DNA from: Humisphaera borealis
Lineage (GTDB): Bacteria; Planctomycetota; Phycisphaerae; Tepidisphaerales; Tepidisphaeraceae
NCBI RefSeq assembly: GCF_015169395.1
Contig: NZ_CP063458.1
Location: 3,658,001-3,722,000 of the forward strand
Direction of reading: 5' to 3'
Length of the DNA stretch: 64,000 bases
The notes beneath the pieces were generated by a model. That model saw only the letters and a program-made list of their open reading frames with translations. It was not told where the DNA came from and ran no database searches. The position numbers were made by a program, and so were the translations under genes. Of this stretch, positions 9,501-17,578 are shown piece after piece (position 1 is the first letter of the stretch; each line of letters starts with the position of its first letter).

Positions 9501-9976
9501 AGGCCGCCGACCGCTGCGATCTTCGCGTCCGTTGCCGGCCAGGGGGCACCCATGGCGACCCAATCGGTCAGCACCTTGATCTTGTCGGCGGACAACTCCT
9601 CGTCCGGCGGCATCTGCAAGTCCTGATCCTTGTAGCCAATCGCCTTGATGAGCAGCGACTTGGAAGGATCGCCGGCGACCAGCGCCGGGCCGGTATCTCC
9701 TCCCTTAAGCGTATCGGCGAGCGTATCGAGGCGGAGGCGGCCCTTCTGCTTGGATTCGCCGTGACATTTGACGCAGCTTTCGACCAGGACCGGCCGAACC
9801 TTGGATTCAAAGAACTTGGCCTGCTCCGGCGTCGGCTCGCCCGAGGCGGCCACCGCCGGGCGGGCCGACAACAGGACCGACGCCGTCAACGCGACCAGAA
9901 ACCCGCGACGCAACGCCGAATCGACGACAGAAGACTTCCCGGGCGACCGCGACTTGATCCCTAGCTGTCGTGCCAT
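6572..9976 (-). CDS. PSD1 cytochrome-like / DUF1549 / DUF1553 protein with inserted LamG-type domain
   Basis: A 1134-residue exported protein. Residues ~25-44 form a signal sequence or anchor. The PSD1 domain has the haem-binding motif C68-x-x-C71-H72 and a methionine ligand candidate in DLQMPPDE. DUF1549 follows (about 195-400), ending in the characteristic CARCHDHKFDP motif. DUF1553 covers about 575-830 with WITTPTNPLTTRVIANRIW. An extra ~250-residue concanavalin-like (LamG) domain (about 845-1090, FTIEAYVLLES) interrupts DUF1553 before its terminal LLNSNEFLYVD tail. It is the first gene of the pair with the DUF1501 protein and is divergent from an AraC regulator. Electron transfer coupled to polysaccharide processing is an inference for the family. 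Confidence 0.93.
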   Translation of the reverse strand: MARQLGIKSRSPGKSSVVDSALRRGFLVALTASVLLSARPAVAASGEPTPEQAKFFESKVRPVLVESCVKCHGESKQKGRLRLDTLADTLKGGDTGPALVAGDPSKSLLIKAIGYKDQDLQMPPDEELSADKIKVLTDWVAMGAPWPATDAKIAAVGGLVGKKRTIRDQDRQFWSFQPVKDSAPPAIADDNWSKNAIDRFVLARLQSEGLSPAREADRVTLIRRATFDLSGLPPTPAEIDAFVADKSPDAYEKLIDRLLASPHYGERYGRHWLDVVRYAESDGFRQDAYRTNAWMYRDYVVASLNADKPYDQFVKEQLAGDELFPDSSEARIATGYLRHGMYEYNQKNAEGQWSDSINDLTDVTSDAFIGLSMGCARCHDHKFDPILQTDYFRLQAFLKPILPRNDLPASPGVDLKSYNAEMAKWEAKTKKLRDEIAAIEAPARKFITERMIGRFPPEVQAMVSKPYDQQLPYEKQLTYLVQRQVDGDLLKLDDRIKGAEKDRLVALRIELSKYDDDRPKELPTALCATDVGPVAPPTMIPGDPQKRHLDPGYPVVLDHLKLPTPAITASQTSTGRRTALANWITTPTNPLTTRVIANRIWQWHFGHGLVRTSSDYGTLGEKPSHPELLDYLTARFIEGGWSMKAMHRLIMTSATYRQAALREVPEIAKLKDPENRLHWRFDTRRLQAEQIRDAMLAASGELKLDVTSGPSIDYTAPARTIHTKLVRNARDPLLEVFDVAESFGSVANRNVTTTPTQSLLMVNGDWVLKRAAAFAQRLAKESPSADPASRAETAYKIAFGRLPTDAERKAVVAFLSQERKAPVVAVATPAATPATKPSSPDHDPMNDINEMPITQVMPQTGGQAVLMRNANPVDMLKMPRDGKLFGDEFTIEAYVLLESIYENANVRVIASQWNGVQTSPGWSLGVTSEKSKHQPRNLILQVIGAEAEGRKGGYEVIASNLRLELHKVYYVGVTVKMTDTSDKGITFWMKEVGDMDAPLRTAKVKHTVTGPIASASPLMIGGRDDPSGKPAHGWDGLIGEVRIATATAKAEDILWNDGELKEIVGHWRFEESPGFLKEVAGRTPDLVRMTSKAVKSKTEPKATTVAPASALKIDPALIDLCHVLLNSNEFLYVD

Positions 9977-10245
9977 CGTGCGCTCTCATTCGCTCAGTGA
10001 GGAGATATCTGGTGTCGCAATGCGGCGACTCCGCCGCTTGATAAAGGGTGCCGCCGATAACCCCACCTTGATCAACCACTACCCATCGGGGAGTGTCCGC
10101 TTCAATGTTACTTACGCTGCCGAAGACGCTGAGTTGACCGCGATTCGTCCGCGATGCACCGCCGCAACGGCGGACGGTAAAGGATATCGTTCGGCGCGAC
10201 GTCGGGGCAATCCTGACTTTGCAGCATTTGATATCCATTTGACGC

Positions 10246-11103
10246 ATGCCAACAATGGCACCAGACCGCATGTCCAGCAGCCTGACCCCCATCAATTCCC
10301 CCCGGTACAAGGGTCGCTTTGCCATTGCCGCACCGGAAGTGGGAATTCCGTATCTCGCCGAGGCAGGGTTGGAGATCACGTCGCCCCACGAACGCCATGC
10401 GCACAACGAGATCCAGGTGATCTGGGTGCTCGAAGGGGACATGGGGATGGAAATCGGCTCCCATGCGGTACACGTCAAAGGGGGAAAGGGCCTCATTCTC
10501 CTGCCGGACCACAAGCATCGGGTGGTCCTGCCTTCGGACATGGCACGCGCCCGTTCGCGGATCATCGACCTGCGACTCGTGGATGATCGCAACAATGCGA
10601 TGGCCGCTTTCGTGCGGGAGCTGTCGCCCCATGTGCCGCTGGGCGGCAGCGTGACGGCAATCGCAGGCGGCGCAGACCGGCTTCGTCACGCCCGCAGCTT
10701 TGCCGGCGCCGAGCGGACGGCACGGATGCTGTCGGCGGTGTGGGATCTGCTGGCAGGACTTTCGTGCGAGCCGGTCGGCCCGTCGGACGACGCCGGGCAG
10801 CGACGACTGCTGCGCGCCGAACAATTCATGCGCGACCATTTATCGGACGCGATCGGCGTCGATACGGTCGCCGAGCATGTCGGTCTTTCCCGCAGTCAGC
10901 TCACGCGGCTGATGAAGAGGGGTCGCAATATGGGGCCTGCCGAGCTGTTGCGAAAGCTGAGGGTTGTCCGGGCAGAGGAGCTGCTGCAACAAAGCACTTT
11001 GTCGATCAAAGAGATATCCCGCGTCTGCGGCTTTGCATCCCAGCATCACTTCTCTCGCGTCTTCTTTGCGTCGACCGGAAAACGGCCGACCGCGTCTCGA
11101 TGA
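10246..11103 (+). CDS. AraC-family transcriptional regulator with cupin sensor
   Basis: A 285-residue protein (ATG 10246; alternatives at 10255 and 10270 have no better ribosome binding site). Residues ~45-105 form a cupin-like sensor domain with HERHAHNEIQVIWVLEG and a later LLPDHKHRV segment. Residues ~185-285 carry the two helix-turn-helix motifs of AraC proteins. The first is VAEHVGLSRSQLTRLMK and the second is IKEISRVCGFASQHHFSRVF, followed by the usual TGKRPT tail. It is transcribed away from the PSD1-DUF1501 pair across a 269-bp spacer. That spacer is the obvious place for its operator, and a sugar-type inducer is inferred from the cupin domain and the neighbours. Confidence 0.92.
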   Translation: MPTMAPDRMSSSLTPINSPRYKGRFAIAAPEVGIPYLAEAGLEITSPHERHAHNEIQVIWVLEGDMGMEIGSHAVHVKGGKGLILLPDHKHRVVLPSDMARARSRIIDLRLVDDRNNAMAAFVRELSPHVPLGGSVTAIAGGADRLRHARSFAGAERTARMLSAVWDLLAGLSCEPVGPSDDAGQRRLLRAEQFMRDHLSDAIGVDTVAEHVGLSRSQLTRLMKRGRNMGPAELLRKLRVVRAEELLQQSTLSIKEISRVCGFASQHHFSRVFFASTGKRPTASR

Positions 11104-11316
11104 GGTCCGAATGCTGCGAGTGCTAAGAGTTCCACTGACCTCCTGTCGGGTGGGCAGCGTAATTGCTTATGTCGATGTAACTCTTTTCCGAAGAATCTTT
11201 TGAGTGCTGAGAACTGTGAGTTATGCTACGCGTACTACTCTCGCTGCTGAGGTGGGGCTCGGTACGCGAATGTTAGGATGTTTTACACCCTGGATTGACA
11301 CCTGAGAGAGGTATTC

Positions 11317-12546
11317 TTGCGACCCACATGGCCGCATCTTGTTGTTTTGACTGTTGTTGTTGTCGGTAGCTTTGCGGCCGGACTGACCTTTCGTGCCTCC
11401 GGCGTGACTCCGGGATCCAAGGGAAAGCCGGGCGCCACAGCGCCGTCGTCGCGACTGTCTTCGGATCGCACCGGCCCCTGGGGCGACCTTCGCGTGACGC
11501 GGATCGTCATCGAGCCGCTGGAATCCGCTGCCGCCGCATTGATTCCGCCGGAACCAACCCGCTGGGTCTTGCCGCAGCAATCTCCGGTCGGTGTCGAGCG
11601 GATGTTGGCCGACTCGGGAATGGACCCGGCGCTGATTCGCCGTATCGCACCCACAATCTCGTGGGATCCGGCTCTGGGCGCATCGGTCGTTCAACCAGAT
11701 GTTGAGGCGGTGATGGCTATTCCGCCCAAGGTACGGGCGGACTTCTACCTGGAATTGTCGCGGTATCCCGTCAACCAGTACCAGGCCAAGCCGTTCCGAT
11801 TCCGACAGGCATTCGTCAACCAATGGTTCGAGGCCGCGTCGCTGTCAGACAAGACGCTGGGAATTCTCAAGCGCCTTCTCTATACGCGCGGCGATACGGT
11901 GTTTATCTCCGACGTGCAGGCGGCGTGTGCGCAGATCGATTCGAAGGACGAGCAGGCCAAGATGCTCAAGGCGCTTTCGCGCACTTCAACCCTGCTGGTG
12001 AACCTGGTCATTCGCCCGGACACCGATATCGACGCGTTGACCAGCTACTGGGGGTTCGGCAAGCGGCTGCGCGACGTTCGGCCGATCCTGGAATCGCTCA
12101 AGCGTGTGCCCCAGGGAATGCCGCTGGATATCTCGCACCTGCTGACACGGTTCGCCCGCAAACGGCTGTACGCCTTCCCCGCACGTGACGGCAAGTCACT
12201 CGACCCGCTGTACGACTGCCACTGGTCGAGCATGAACTTCTGGAACGATCCGCCGGACGATCGCCTCAACGAAACGTCTTTCGTCGTGCATACGATCATG
12301 ACGGACTACGTGAAGGTCGCCGAAGGGGATTTTCGCTTCGGCGATGTGGTGCTGCTGGGCAAGTCGGAAGATGAGCTGATTCACTCCTGTGTCTACATCG
12401 CCGACAACATCGTCTTTACCAAGAACGGACCATCGCACCTGACCCCGTGGGTACTGATGGAACTCGACGACCTGTTGGCCTACTACGAGATGCCGGACCG
12501 CTCGGCGGTGCGCGCCTACCGGCCCAAAGACGTCAGCGAGCGGTAG
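11317..12546 (+). CDS. Membrane-anchored protein with possible papain/NlpC-like C-terminal domain
   Basis: A 409-residue protein starting at TTG 11317, with GAGAGAGG about 8 nt upstream. Residues 7-24 form one hydrophobic anchor, then a Ser/Pro/Gly-rich linker. The main body (~85-290) is helical and unrecognised. The C-terminal ~110 residues have a cysteine in LYDCHWSSMNFW (about residue 300) and a histidine in a strand after GDVVLL (LIHSCVYIADN, about 357). This cysteine, then GDVV, then histidine order is that of NlpC/P60-type papain-fold hydrolases. The catalytic assignment is an inference from that order alone. No operon partner: the next gene is convergent. Confidence 0.8.
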   Translation: MRPTWPHLVVLTVVVVGSFAAGLTFRASGVTPGSKGKPGATAPSSRLSSDRTGPWGDLRVTRIVIEPLESAAAALIPPEPTRWVLPQQSPVGVERMLADSGMDPALIRRIAPTISWDPALGASVVQPDVEAVMAIPPKVRADFYLELSRYPVNQYQAKPFRFRQAFVNQWFEAASLSDKTLGILKRLLYTRGDTVFISDVQAACAQIDSKDEQAKMLKALSRTSTLLVNLVIRPDTDIDALTSYWGFGKRLRDVRPILESLKRVPQGMPLDISHLLTRFARKRLYAFPARDGKSLDPLYDCHWSSMNFWNDPPDDRLNETSFVVHTIMTDYVKVAEGDFRFGDVVLLGKSEDELIHSCVYIADNIVFTKNGPSHLTPWVLMELDDLLAYYEMPDRSAVRAYRPKDVSER

Positions 12547-12562
12547 ACCGATCCCCCGGGCA

Positions 12563-13510
12563 TCAGGCAACGCCGCCCAGCCACCGTTCGATGTGTGCCG
12601 AATAAACCGACATCAGGATTGCCAGCAACAGCAGCCCCGCGCCGCACAACCGCCAGGCCAGTTTCGAGCCACCGGCCGACATCTCGGTGTTTCCCCACCA
12701 GTGTCCCACCAGCCAGACCGCGACGACGCTCCACAGCCCGCGCGAGTTGTAGACCACGTTGATCTCGGTCACTCGATCGACCATCGTGATGGTCGTGATC
12801 AGCAGCATTGATTGCAGTGCGATCAGGGCCGACCCAACCAGCAGGGGCACGGCGGCTTCACGTGAGATCCTGAGTGACGGCCCGTCGAAAAAGGGGACCA
12901 TCGCTAGCGAATACACTGCCCCGATGCCGAACATGAGCGGCAGCAGCCGCCCGCTGCCCCACGCCGGCGACCAGCGGCGGACCATGACATCGAATATGGC
13001 ATAGCACGCCGCCGCCGCGAGCGACGAGACCACCGTCCTGCCGACGTTCTTCTTGCCGCCCGACCCGCCGCGATTGAGTACCCCAATGCCCAGCGCGCTC
13101 ATCGCCGCGGACATCCATACCGGCCACGCAAGGCGATTCCCCAGAATCAGCGTCGCGAAGAACGCGACGAAGATCACCTTCGTTCCCACGACGGGCGTCG
13201 CGATCGACACGTCGCCTTTGTTCAGTGCGTACATCGTGCACGCCTGACCGACGACAAACGCGAGCGCGATCAACGCCGGCTGCCACAGCGGCATGGGCCC
13301 GGCGGTGGAAGGCATGAAGATCGGGAACAGCGCCATCGGCGAAAACAGCACCGCTGTCGTCACATTGCTGACGAACGCCGTCCGCCAGATTCCCGCCCCG
13401 GCCTGGCTCGCCCGCTTGAGCGATAGCGCTCCGGCGACATAGATCAAACTGCTGGCGAGTGGGAACAGCAGAAACAACTGAGATTCAACCGGCGCGGCGG
13501 CAAGGAACAT
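12563..13510 (-). CDS. DMT-superfamily (EamA-like) membrane transporter
   Basis: A 315-residue integral membrane protein with about ten hydrophobic segments. ATG at 13510 is preferred because the longer frame upstream runs through a palindromic repeat (13521-13542) and encodes nothing membrane-like. The protein has two halves of about five helices each, as in EamA-type drug/metabolite transporters. The motif CTMYALNKGDVSIATPVVGTKVIFVAFFA is typical of that fold, with the polar KGD/PV pair in the fourth helix of the first half. Substrate is unknown. The sulfatase gene upstream on the same strand ends at 13623. Confidence 0.85.
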   Translation of the reverse strand: MFLAAAPVESQLFLLFPLASSLIYVAGALSLKRASQAGAGIWRTAFVSNVTTAVLFSPMALFPIFMPSTAGPMPLWQPALIALAFVVGQACTMYALNKGDVSIATPVVGTKVIFVAFFATLILGNRLAWPVWMSAAMSALGIGVLNRGGSGGKKNVGRTVVSSLAAAACYAIFDVMVRRWSPAWGSGRLLPLMFGIGAVYSLAMVPFFDGPSLRISREAAVPLLVGSALIALQSMLLITTITMVDRVTEINVVYNSRGLWSVVAVWLVGHWWGNTEMSAGGSKLAWRLCGAGLLLLAILMSVYSAHIERWLGGVA

Positions 13511-13520
13511 GGCGAAGTTG

Positions 13521-13542
13521 TAGGGTCCGCCTTGGCGGACGC
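13521..13542. repeat. Copy of the TAGGGTCCGCC palindromic repeat
   Basis: A 22-bp sequence whose core, GTCCGCC-TT-GGCGGAC, is a perfect palindrome. The same sequence forms both arms of the hairpin at 54498-54640. Here it lies directly in front of the transporter start at 13510, so it would be in the 5' leader of that mRNA. A single copy with no partner arm was found nearby. Confidence 0.85.
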
Positions 13543-13622
13543 AAGGGGGAATAAGGAGGCAGTCGGTTGGGAGATGGGGATGCGGAGTATGGAAGTAATC
13601 AATAACCCTACCTGCGCACACC

Positions 13623-15008
13623 CTACTCCTTGGCTTTCCCGCCCTCCCACGGCGTATGCGCCTCGGCCATCATCTTCTCGGCTTTGGCGACGATGTCGGG
13701 ATGGGCCGAGGCCACGTCCCGCTCTTCCCCGATGTCCTGCACGATCTGATAAAGCTCGGTCTTTGCCGCCGAACCCCTGGCCTTCCCGCGGCTAGTCCGA
13801 ACGGCTTTCCAGTCGCCGAACCGCACCGCCTGGCCGAACCCGCCTTCGTGGAACTCCCAGTAGAGGTAGTCGTGCTTCTTCTGCTCATTCGGCTTGCCGA
13901 GCAGCGTGGGGACGATACTGATGCCGTCGGTCTTCGGGGCTTCGGCGCCGGCCAGATCGGCGAGTGTCGCCATCATGTCGACCGATGAACCGATGTGATT
14001 GCTCACCTGCCCCGGCGCGATCTTTCCCTGCCAGCGCGCGACGAAGGGAACGCGGATACCGCCGTCGGTCAGATCGCGCTTGGTGCCGCGGACGGGACCG
14101 TTGGAATCGTGGAAGTCGGGATTGCCGCCTCCCTCCTTATGCGGGCCGTTGTCGCTGGTAAAGATAATGAGCGTCCTGTCGTCGATCCCAAGTTCCTTCA
14201 CCTTCGCCATCACGTTGCCGATGTGCATGTCCATCCGCGAGTCCATCGCGGCCTGGCCCTTTTGCGGATCAGGCCAGTCAGTGCTGGCGTAGATGCCGTA
14301 GTCCGGCACTTCCATGCCCTTGTTCTTCGCTTCGTTGTTGGCGTGCGGCACAGTGAACGCCAGGTAGAGGAAGAAGGGGTTGTCTTTGCTCCGCGCGATG
14401 AAGTCGACGGCTTCTTCGCCGAAGCGGTCGGTGGAGTAGACGACTTTCTTCGATGCCACGCCCCCGCCACGCGGGTCTGCTTCGAGCTGCTCGTTGGGAA
14501 GCAGGTGTTTCTCTTCGTTCCGCCAGAGGAACGACGGGTAGTGGTTGTGCGCGTGGAAGTTGTTGAGGTAGCCGTAGAAGTAGTCGAAGCCCTTCTTGCG
14601 CGGCAGGCCGGTGGAGCCTTCCACGCCGATGCCCCACTTGCCGACGACGCCGTTGGTGTAGCCGACCTTCTTGAGCACTTCGGGGATGATGACATCGGTT
14701 GGCCGCAGGTTTTCCGGGCCGTTGGCGCGGATCCAGCCGTGGCCGTTGTGGAGCCCGGTCATCAGCGTCGCCCGGCTCGGGCTGCAGACTGTCCCGCCGG
14801 CGTAGAAGTCGGTGAAGCGAATGCCTTCGGCCGCCAGGCGATCGATGTTGGGCGTCTTGATCGCCTTGTTGCCGTAGCAGCTAGGTTCGCCGTAGCCCAT
14901 GTCGTCGGCGAGGATGAAGATGATGTTGGGCTTGTCGGCAGCCGGTGCCTCCGCTACGCCACCCGAGATCAGTGCGAGAACCAACGCATATCGAAATAGA
15001 TTTCGCAT
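13623..15008 (-). CDS. Secreted arylsulfatase-type sulfatase
   Basis: A 461-residue protein with an N-terminal signal peptide (about residues 1-23, ending AEAPAADKPN). The metal site starts with D35-D36 in FILADDMGYG. The catalytic cysteine is C75 in the CSPSRA motif, which formylglycine-generating enzyme converts to formylglycine. Further sulfatase features are GKWGIG near 125, TSDNGPHKEGG near 285, and a C-terminal LYQIVQDIGEERDVA segment. Full family length. The product hydrolyses sulfate esters outside the cytoplasm, probably on algal or animal polysaccharides. Substrate is not predictable here. No sulfatase-maturing enzyme is encoded in the window. Confidence 0.94.
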   Translation of the reverse strand: MRNLFRYALVLALISGGVAEAPAADKPNIIFILADDMGYGEPSCYGNKAIKTPNIDRLAAEGIRFTDFYAGGTVCSPSRATLMTGLHNGHGWIRANGPENLRPTDVIIPEVLKKVGYTNGVVGKWGIGVEGSTGLPRKKGFDYFYGYLNNFHAHNHYPSFLWRNEEKHLLPNEQLEADPRGGGVASKKVVYSTDRFGEEAVDFIARSKDNPFFLYLAFTVPHANNEAKNKGMEVPDYGIYASTDWPDPQKGQAAMDSRMDMHIGNVMAKVKELGIDDRTLIIFTSDNGPHKEGGGNPDFHDSNGPVRGTKRDLTDGGIRVPFVARWQGKIAPGQVSNHIGSSVDMMATLADLAGAEAPKTDGISIVPTLLGKPNEQKKHDYLYWEFHEGGFGQAVRFGDWKAVRTSRGKARGSAAKTELYQIVQDIGEERDVASAHPDIVAKAEKMMAEAHTPWEGGKAKE

Positions 15009-15045
15009 GGGAAGCCTGCTCTTCGCGAGTCGCCGATGTAGCAGA

Positions 15046-15405
15046 TCACTCGTAAAAGAACATCAGAAGGACGACATAAGCCGGTACAAAATTGGCGAAT
15101 CCGGTAAGAGCGGCAACAGACCTCACCAACGCCGGCGAACGATGCCACAGAAAACTTTGGTACAGCACAAATGCCACGATCGCGGAGACTATCACCGACG
15201 CGAACACAAATAGCATTACGCCTTGGTCGCCCCGCCGGCCAAACAACCACATCGCCGTGATCGGCTCGAAGACGAAAAGCCCCATCAGGGCACCCAACAG
15301 GTGTGTGCCGAAAAACTCCAGAGAGTCACATCGTCGCCTACGGTTGGGGCCGGCGGCGTAATTGAGGTGAATGGGAATCTTCTCGTCGTGACTTTCCATT
15401 CCCAC
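15046..15405 (-). CDS. Small membrane protein of unknown function
   Basis: A 119-residue protein; ATG at 15405, with a second ATG two codons later. The first ~30 residues are polar. About three hydrophobic segments follow (about 34-52, 62-82 and 95-117), consistent with an integral membrane protein ending LLMFFYE. No family is recognised. It lies between a sulfatase and the dnaN-DUF721 pair, all on the same strand, with gaps of 37 and 21 bp. Co-transcription downstream of dnaN is possible but not shown. Confidence 0.65.
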   Translation of the reverse strand: MGMESHDEKIPIHLNYAAGPNRRRRCDSLEFFGTHLLGALMGLFVFEPITAMWLFGRRGDQGVMLFVFASVIVSAIVAFVLYQSFLWHRSPALVRSVAALTGFANFVPAYVVLLMFFYE

Positions 15406-15426
15406 TACTCTCGTTGATCCGAACCC

Positions 15427-15837
15427 TTAGAACTTCACCCTGCGATCGCCCGCCGTCCCGCCTTCTTCGTACCAGCTTCCCCGCTTAAGCGTGATCTTCT
15501 TCAGCCCCGCCGCCGAGCACGCCAGCAGCAACTGCTTCTCGAGCCCTGCCAGCAGGAGCTGCTTCAGTTCGTAGAGGTGGCTTGACGAGTCAACGACCAC
15601 CGCCAGCGTGCCGCGGCTGAAGCTCTCCAGCGCGCTGTGATCGGCGAGCACCTGTGGCACCAGCTTCATCCAGACGTCGGCGATCTTGCTGAACTTGGCG
15701 TTCCGCTTCTCGACCGACACCTTAAAGAACGAGATCAGCTCCGGCCCGATCGCCGCGGCGTCATAAGGCGTGCGCTGCTTCACCCGCGAAAGGCGGGCGA
15801 GCTCGGCGTTTTGAAGTCGTGGATCGGTGGAATCCAT
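15427..15837 (-). CDS. DUF721 / DciA-like replication-associated protein
   Basis: A 136-residue protein. ATG at 15837 (MDSTDPRL) is preferred over an upstream in-frame start that would read through tandem hairpins. Residues ~35-120 match the DUF721 pattern: a W-x-K-L-V-P-Q-V-L-A-x-H-S core, a TLAVVVDSSSHLYEL strand-helix, and a helix with paired leucines ahead of KITLKRG. DUF721 includes DciA, the protein that helps load the replicative helicase in bacteria that lack DnaC/DnaI. The gene lies 67 bp downstream of dnaN on the same strand, next to a candidate origin, which supports a replication role. The extra N-terminal part is short, as in minimal family members. Confidence 0.82.
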   Translation of the reverse strand: MDSTDPRLQNAELARLSRVKQRTPYDAAAIGPELISFFKVSVEKRNAKFSKIADVWMKLVPQVLADHSALESFSRGTLAVVVDSSSHLYELKQLLLAGLEKQLLLACSAAGLKKITLKRGSWYEEGGTAGDRRVKF

Positions 15838-15856
15838 GATCGTTACATCCCCGCAT

Positions 15857-15898
15857 TTCATGCCTCCGGCATGAAGAGCCACAGACTCGCAGTCTGTG
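15857..15898. repeat. Two tandem hairpins between dnaN and the DUF721 gene
   Basis: The first stem is TTCATGCC at 15857-15864 paired with GGCATGAA at 15868-15875. The second is CACAGACT at 15880-15887 paired with AGTCTGTG at 15891-15898; both have 3-nt loops. They fall in the 67-bp spacer after the dnaN stop. With no T-tract they are more like repeat palindromes or mRNA-processing sites than terminators. Confidence 0.8.
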
Positions 15899-15904
15899 CG
15901 ACGA

Positions 15905-17008
15905 TCACTGCAGATTCACCGGCATGATCACATACGTGAACCCCGCCCCAGCCCGCACCAGGCCCGGGCGATTCGGGGCGGTCAGCTCGAGCGTGATCTC
16001 GTCCGTGTCGACCACCTTCAGCGCGTCGACCAGGAAGCTCGGGTTGAAGCCGATCTCGACGTCCGTCCCTTCGAACTTGCACGGGAAATTGATCGTCGCT
16101 TCGCCGCTCTCGGGGCTACGGCTCTGCAGGACCAGGCCCTTCTTGGTGAACGTCAGGCGGACACCTTTGCTCTCTTCGGTCGTCAGCAGCGCGGCCCGGC
16201 GAATCGCCGACAGGAAGTCGGCCGTGCTCGCCGTCATCTTCTTGTCGGTGTCCTTCGGGATGACGTCTTCGTACGGCGGGAACTGCCCTTCGACCAGGTT
16301 GCTCGTCAGCGTCGCGCTGCTGGTGTGAAAGATGACCTGGTTCTCGCGAATCTGGAAGCCGACCGCCTCTTCCGGATCGTCGATGAGCTTGTCGATCATC
16401 GTCATCGCCTTGGCGGGGATGATCGCGGTCGCGCCTTCCTTGGACAGCTTGTCGCTCACCAGATCAGCCTTGGCCGAGGCCAGCCGCCGGCCGTCGGTCG
16501 CGACCAGGTTCACCTTCTTGCCCTTGGCGACGACGAGGATCCCGTTGAACGCGTACCGGGTGCTTTCCTTCGCCGCGGCAAACAGCGTCTGCCCGATGAG
16601 CTGCTTGAGCGTACCGCCGGTGATGGTGAAGTCGGCTTCGCCTTCAAAATCTGGCACCGGCGGAAAGTCGGCCGCCTTCTGCGTGAAGATCTTGAAGTGC
16701 GAATCCTGCCCGCGGATGTTGGCAACGTTGTCCACCACTTCGATCGCGAGCGTGTCGTCGATGCTCTCGCGGACGATGTCGCGGAACTTGTCCGCCGGCA
16801 GAAGGGTTTCGCCGGGCTGCTCGATCTGCACCTGGGCATCGCTGTAGCGGATCGCGACCTCCAGGTCGGTCGCGGCGATGGTGAGTTTGTCGTCGGCGGC
16901 GGTGACCTTCAGGCACTGCAGCACCGGCTTGGGGGTTCGCGATGCGACGGCATTGCCGGCGACGGAGATCGCTTCGAGCAGCGCGCCTCGGTTACAGATC
17001 ACTTTCAT
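15905..17008 (-). CDS. dnaN: DNA polymerase III beta subunit (sliding clamp)
   Basis: A 367-residue protein starting at ATG 17008 (MKVICNRGALLEAI), the position that gives the standard clamp N-terminus; the upstream in-frame extension is non-homologous. It has the three-repeat beta-clamp layout: PKPVLQCLKV in domain 1, FAAAKESTRYAFNGILV at the start of domain 2, and the terminal YVIMPVNLQ, which carries the M-P-x-x-L tail of the peptide-binding cleft. The clamp tethers the replicative polymerase to DNA. The DUF721/DciA-like gene follows in the same direction. The upstream side carries DnaA-box-like sites, a common arrangement of origins. Confidence 0.97.
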   Translation of the reverse strand: MKVICNRGALLEAISVAGNAVASRTPKPVLQCLKVTAADDKLTIAATDLEVAIRYSDAQVQIEQPGETLLPADKFRDIVRESIDDTLAIEVVDNVANIRGQDSHFKIFTQKAADFPPVPDFEGEADFTITGGTLKQLIGQTLFAAAKESTRYAFNGILVVAKGKKVNLVATDGRRLASAKADLVSDKLSKEGATAIIPAKAMTMIDKLIDDPEEAVGFQIRENQVIFHTSSATLTSNLVEGQFPPYEDVIPKDTDKKMTASTADFLSAIRRAALLTTEESKGVRLTFTKKGLVLQSRSPESGEATINFPCKFEGTDVEIGFNPSFLVDALKVVDTDEITLELTAPNRPGLVRAGAGFTYVIMPVNLQ

Positions 17009-17118
17009 TGAACTTGAGCCTTTCCGCGGGTCACGTCTCCGAGCGGCCGCGCTCCGCGGCCACCCCTTCACGCCGGATCATACCGAACCGTGCCCGCGCT
17101 GAGAAACTTCGGGCCAGT

Positions 17119-17560
17119 TCAAACTCATCCACAATCTGCGATGGCGGACGACCGAGTCGTCGCATCCCCGAGATGCCTCTTTCCGGTGCATCCTCTTTCT
17201 GTAGTTTTAAGTAAGTTATTCAAACTCATCGTCGTAGTAGTAGGGGCTGGCGCATTGTGGATGAATACGGTCTCCGGATTGTAATCGCCTGTAAGTTATA
17301 CGCTTACACTCCATTTTGACGCCTCTCAATTGTGGAGAAGCTGTGCGATGCGACTTCAGACGTCTGTCCTTGCCGGCGGGGTTTCATGACGCCCTACCGG
17401 CCCGGACGATGGTGTGCTGTCGTCGGCAGGTCGCTGTGGCGCTTCTCTCCCGCGCGCATCTGGCAGTTTTTCCACAATGCGCCCAAACTGCCTGTTGAAG
17501 CCCGAATCGTCGGCGCGCCCGTTCCTCCAGCGGTTATCCACCGGTCGACAGCAGGCAATC
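17119..17560. other. Candidate replication origin (oriC) with DnaA-box-like sites
   Basis: This gap between dnaN and the next gene has five sequences within one mismatch of the DnaA box TTATCCACA. They are TCATCCACA at 17125-17133, its inverse TGTGGATGA at 17256-17264, TGTGGAGAA (inverse TTCTCCACA) at 17331-17339, TTTTCCACA at 17468-17476, and TTATCCACC at 17534-17542. Two AT-rich stretches, unusual for this GC-rich DNA, lie between them (17192-17226 and 17289-17317), each containing GTAAGTTAT. Neighbouring dnaN and a DciA-like gene support an origin. No dnaA gene is in the window. Confidence 0.6.
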
Positions 17561-17578
17561 CATCACACAAGGGCAAAG

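Noticed and set aside
17414-17578. Longer N-terminus for the HExxH membrane protein
   Set aside because: The extension overlaps the DnaA-box-like sites, reads as random sequence, and the membrane segment begins right after ATG 17579.
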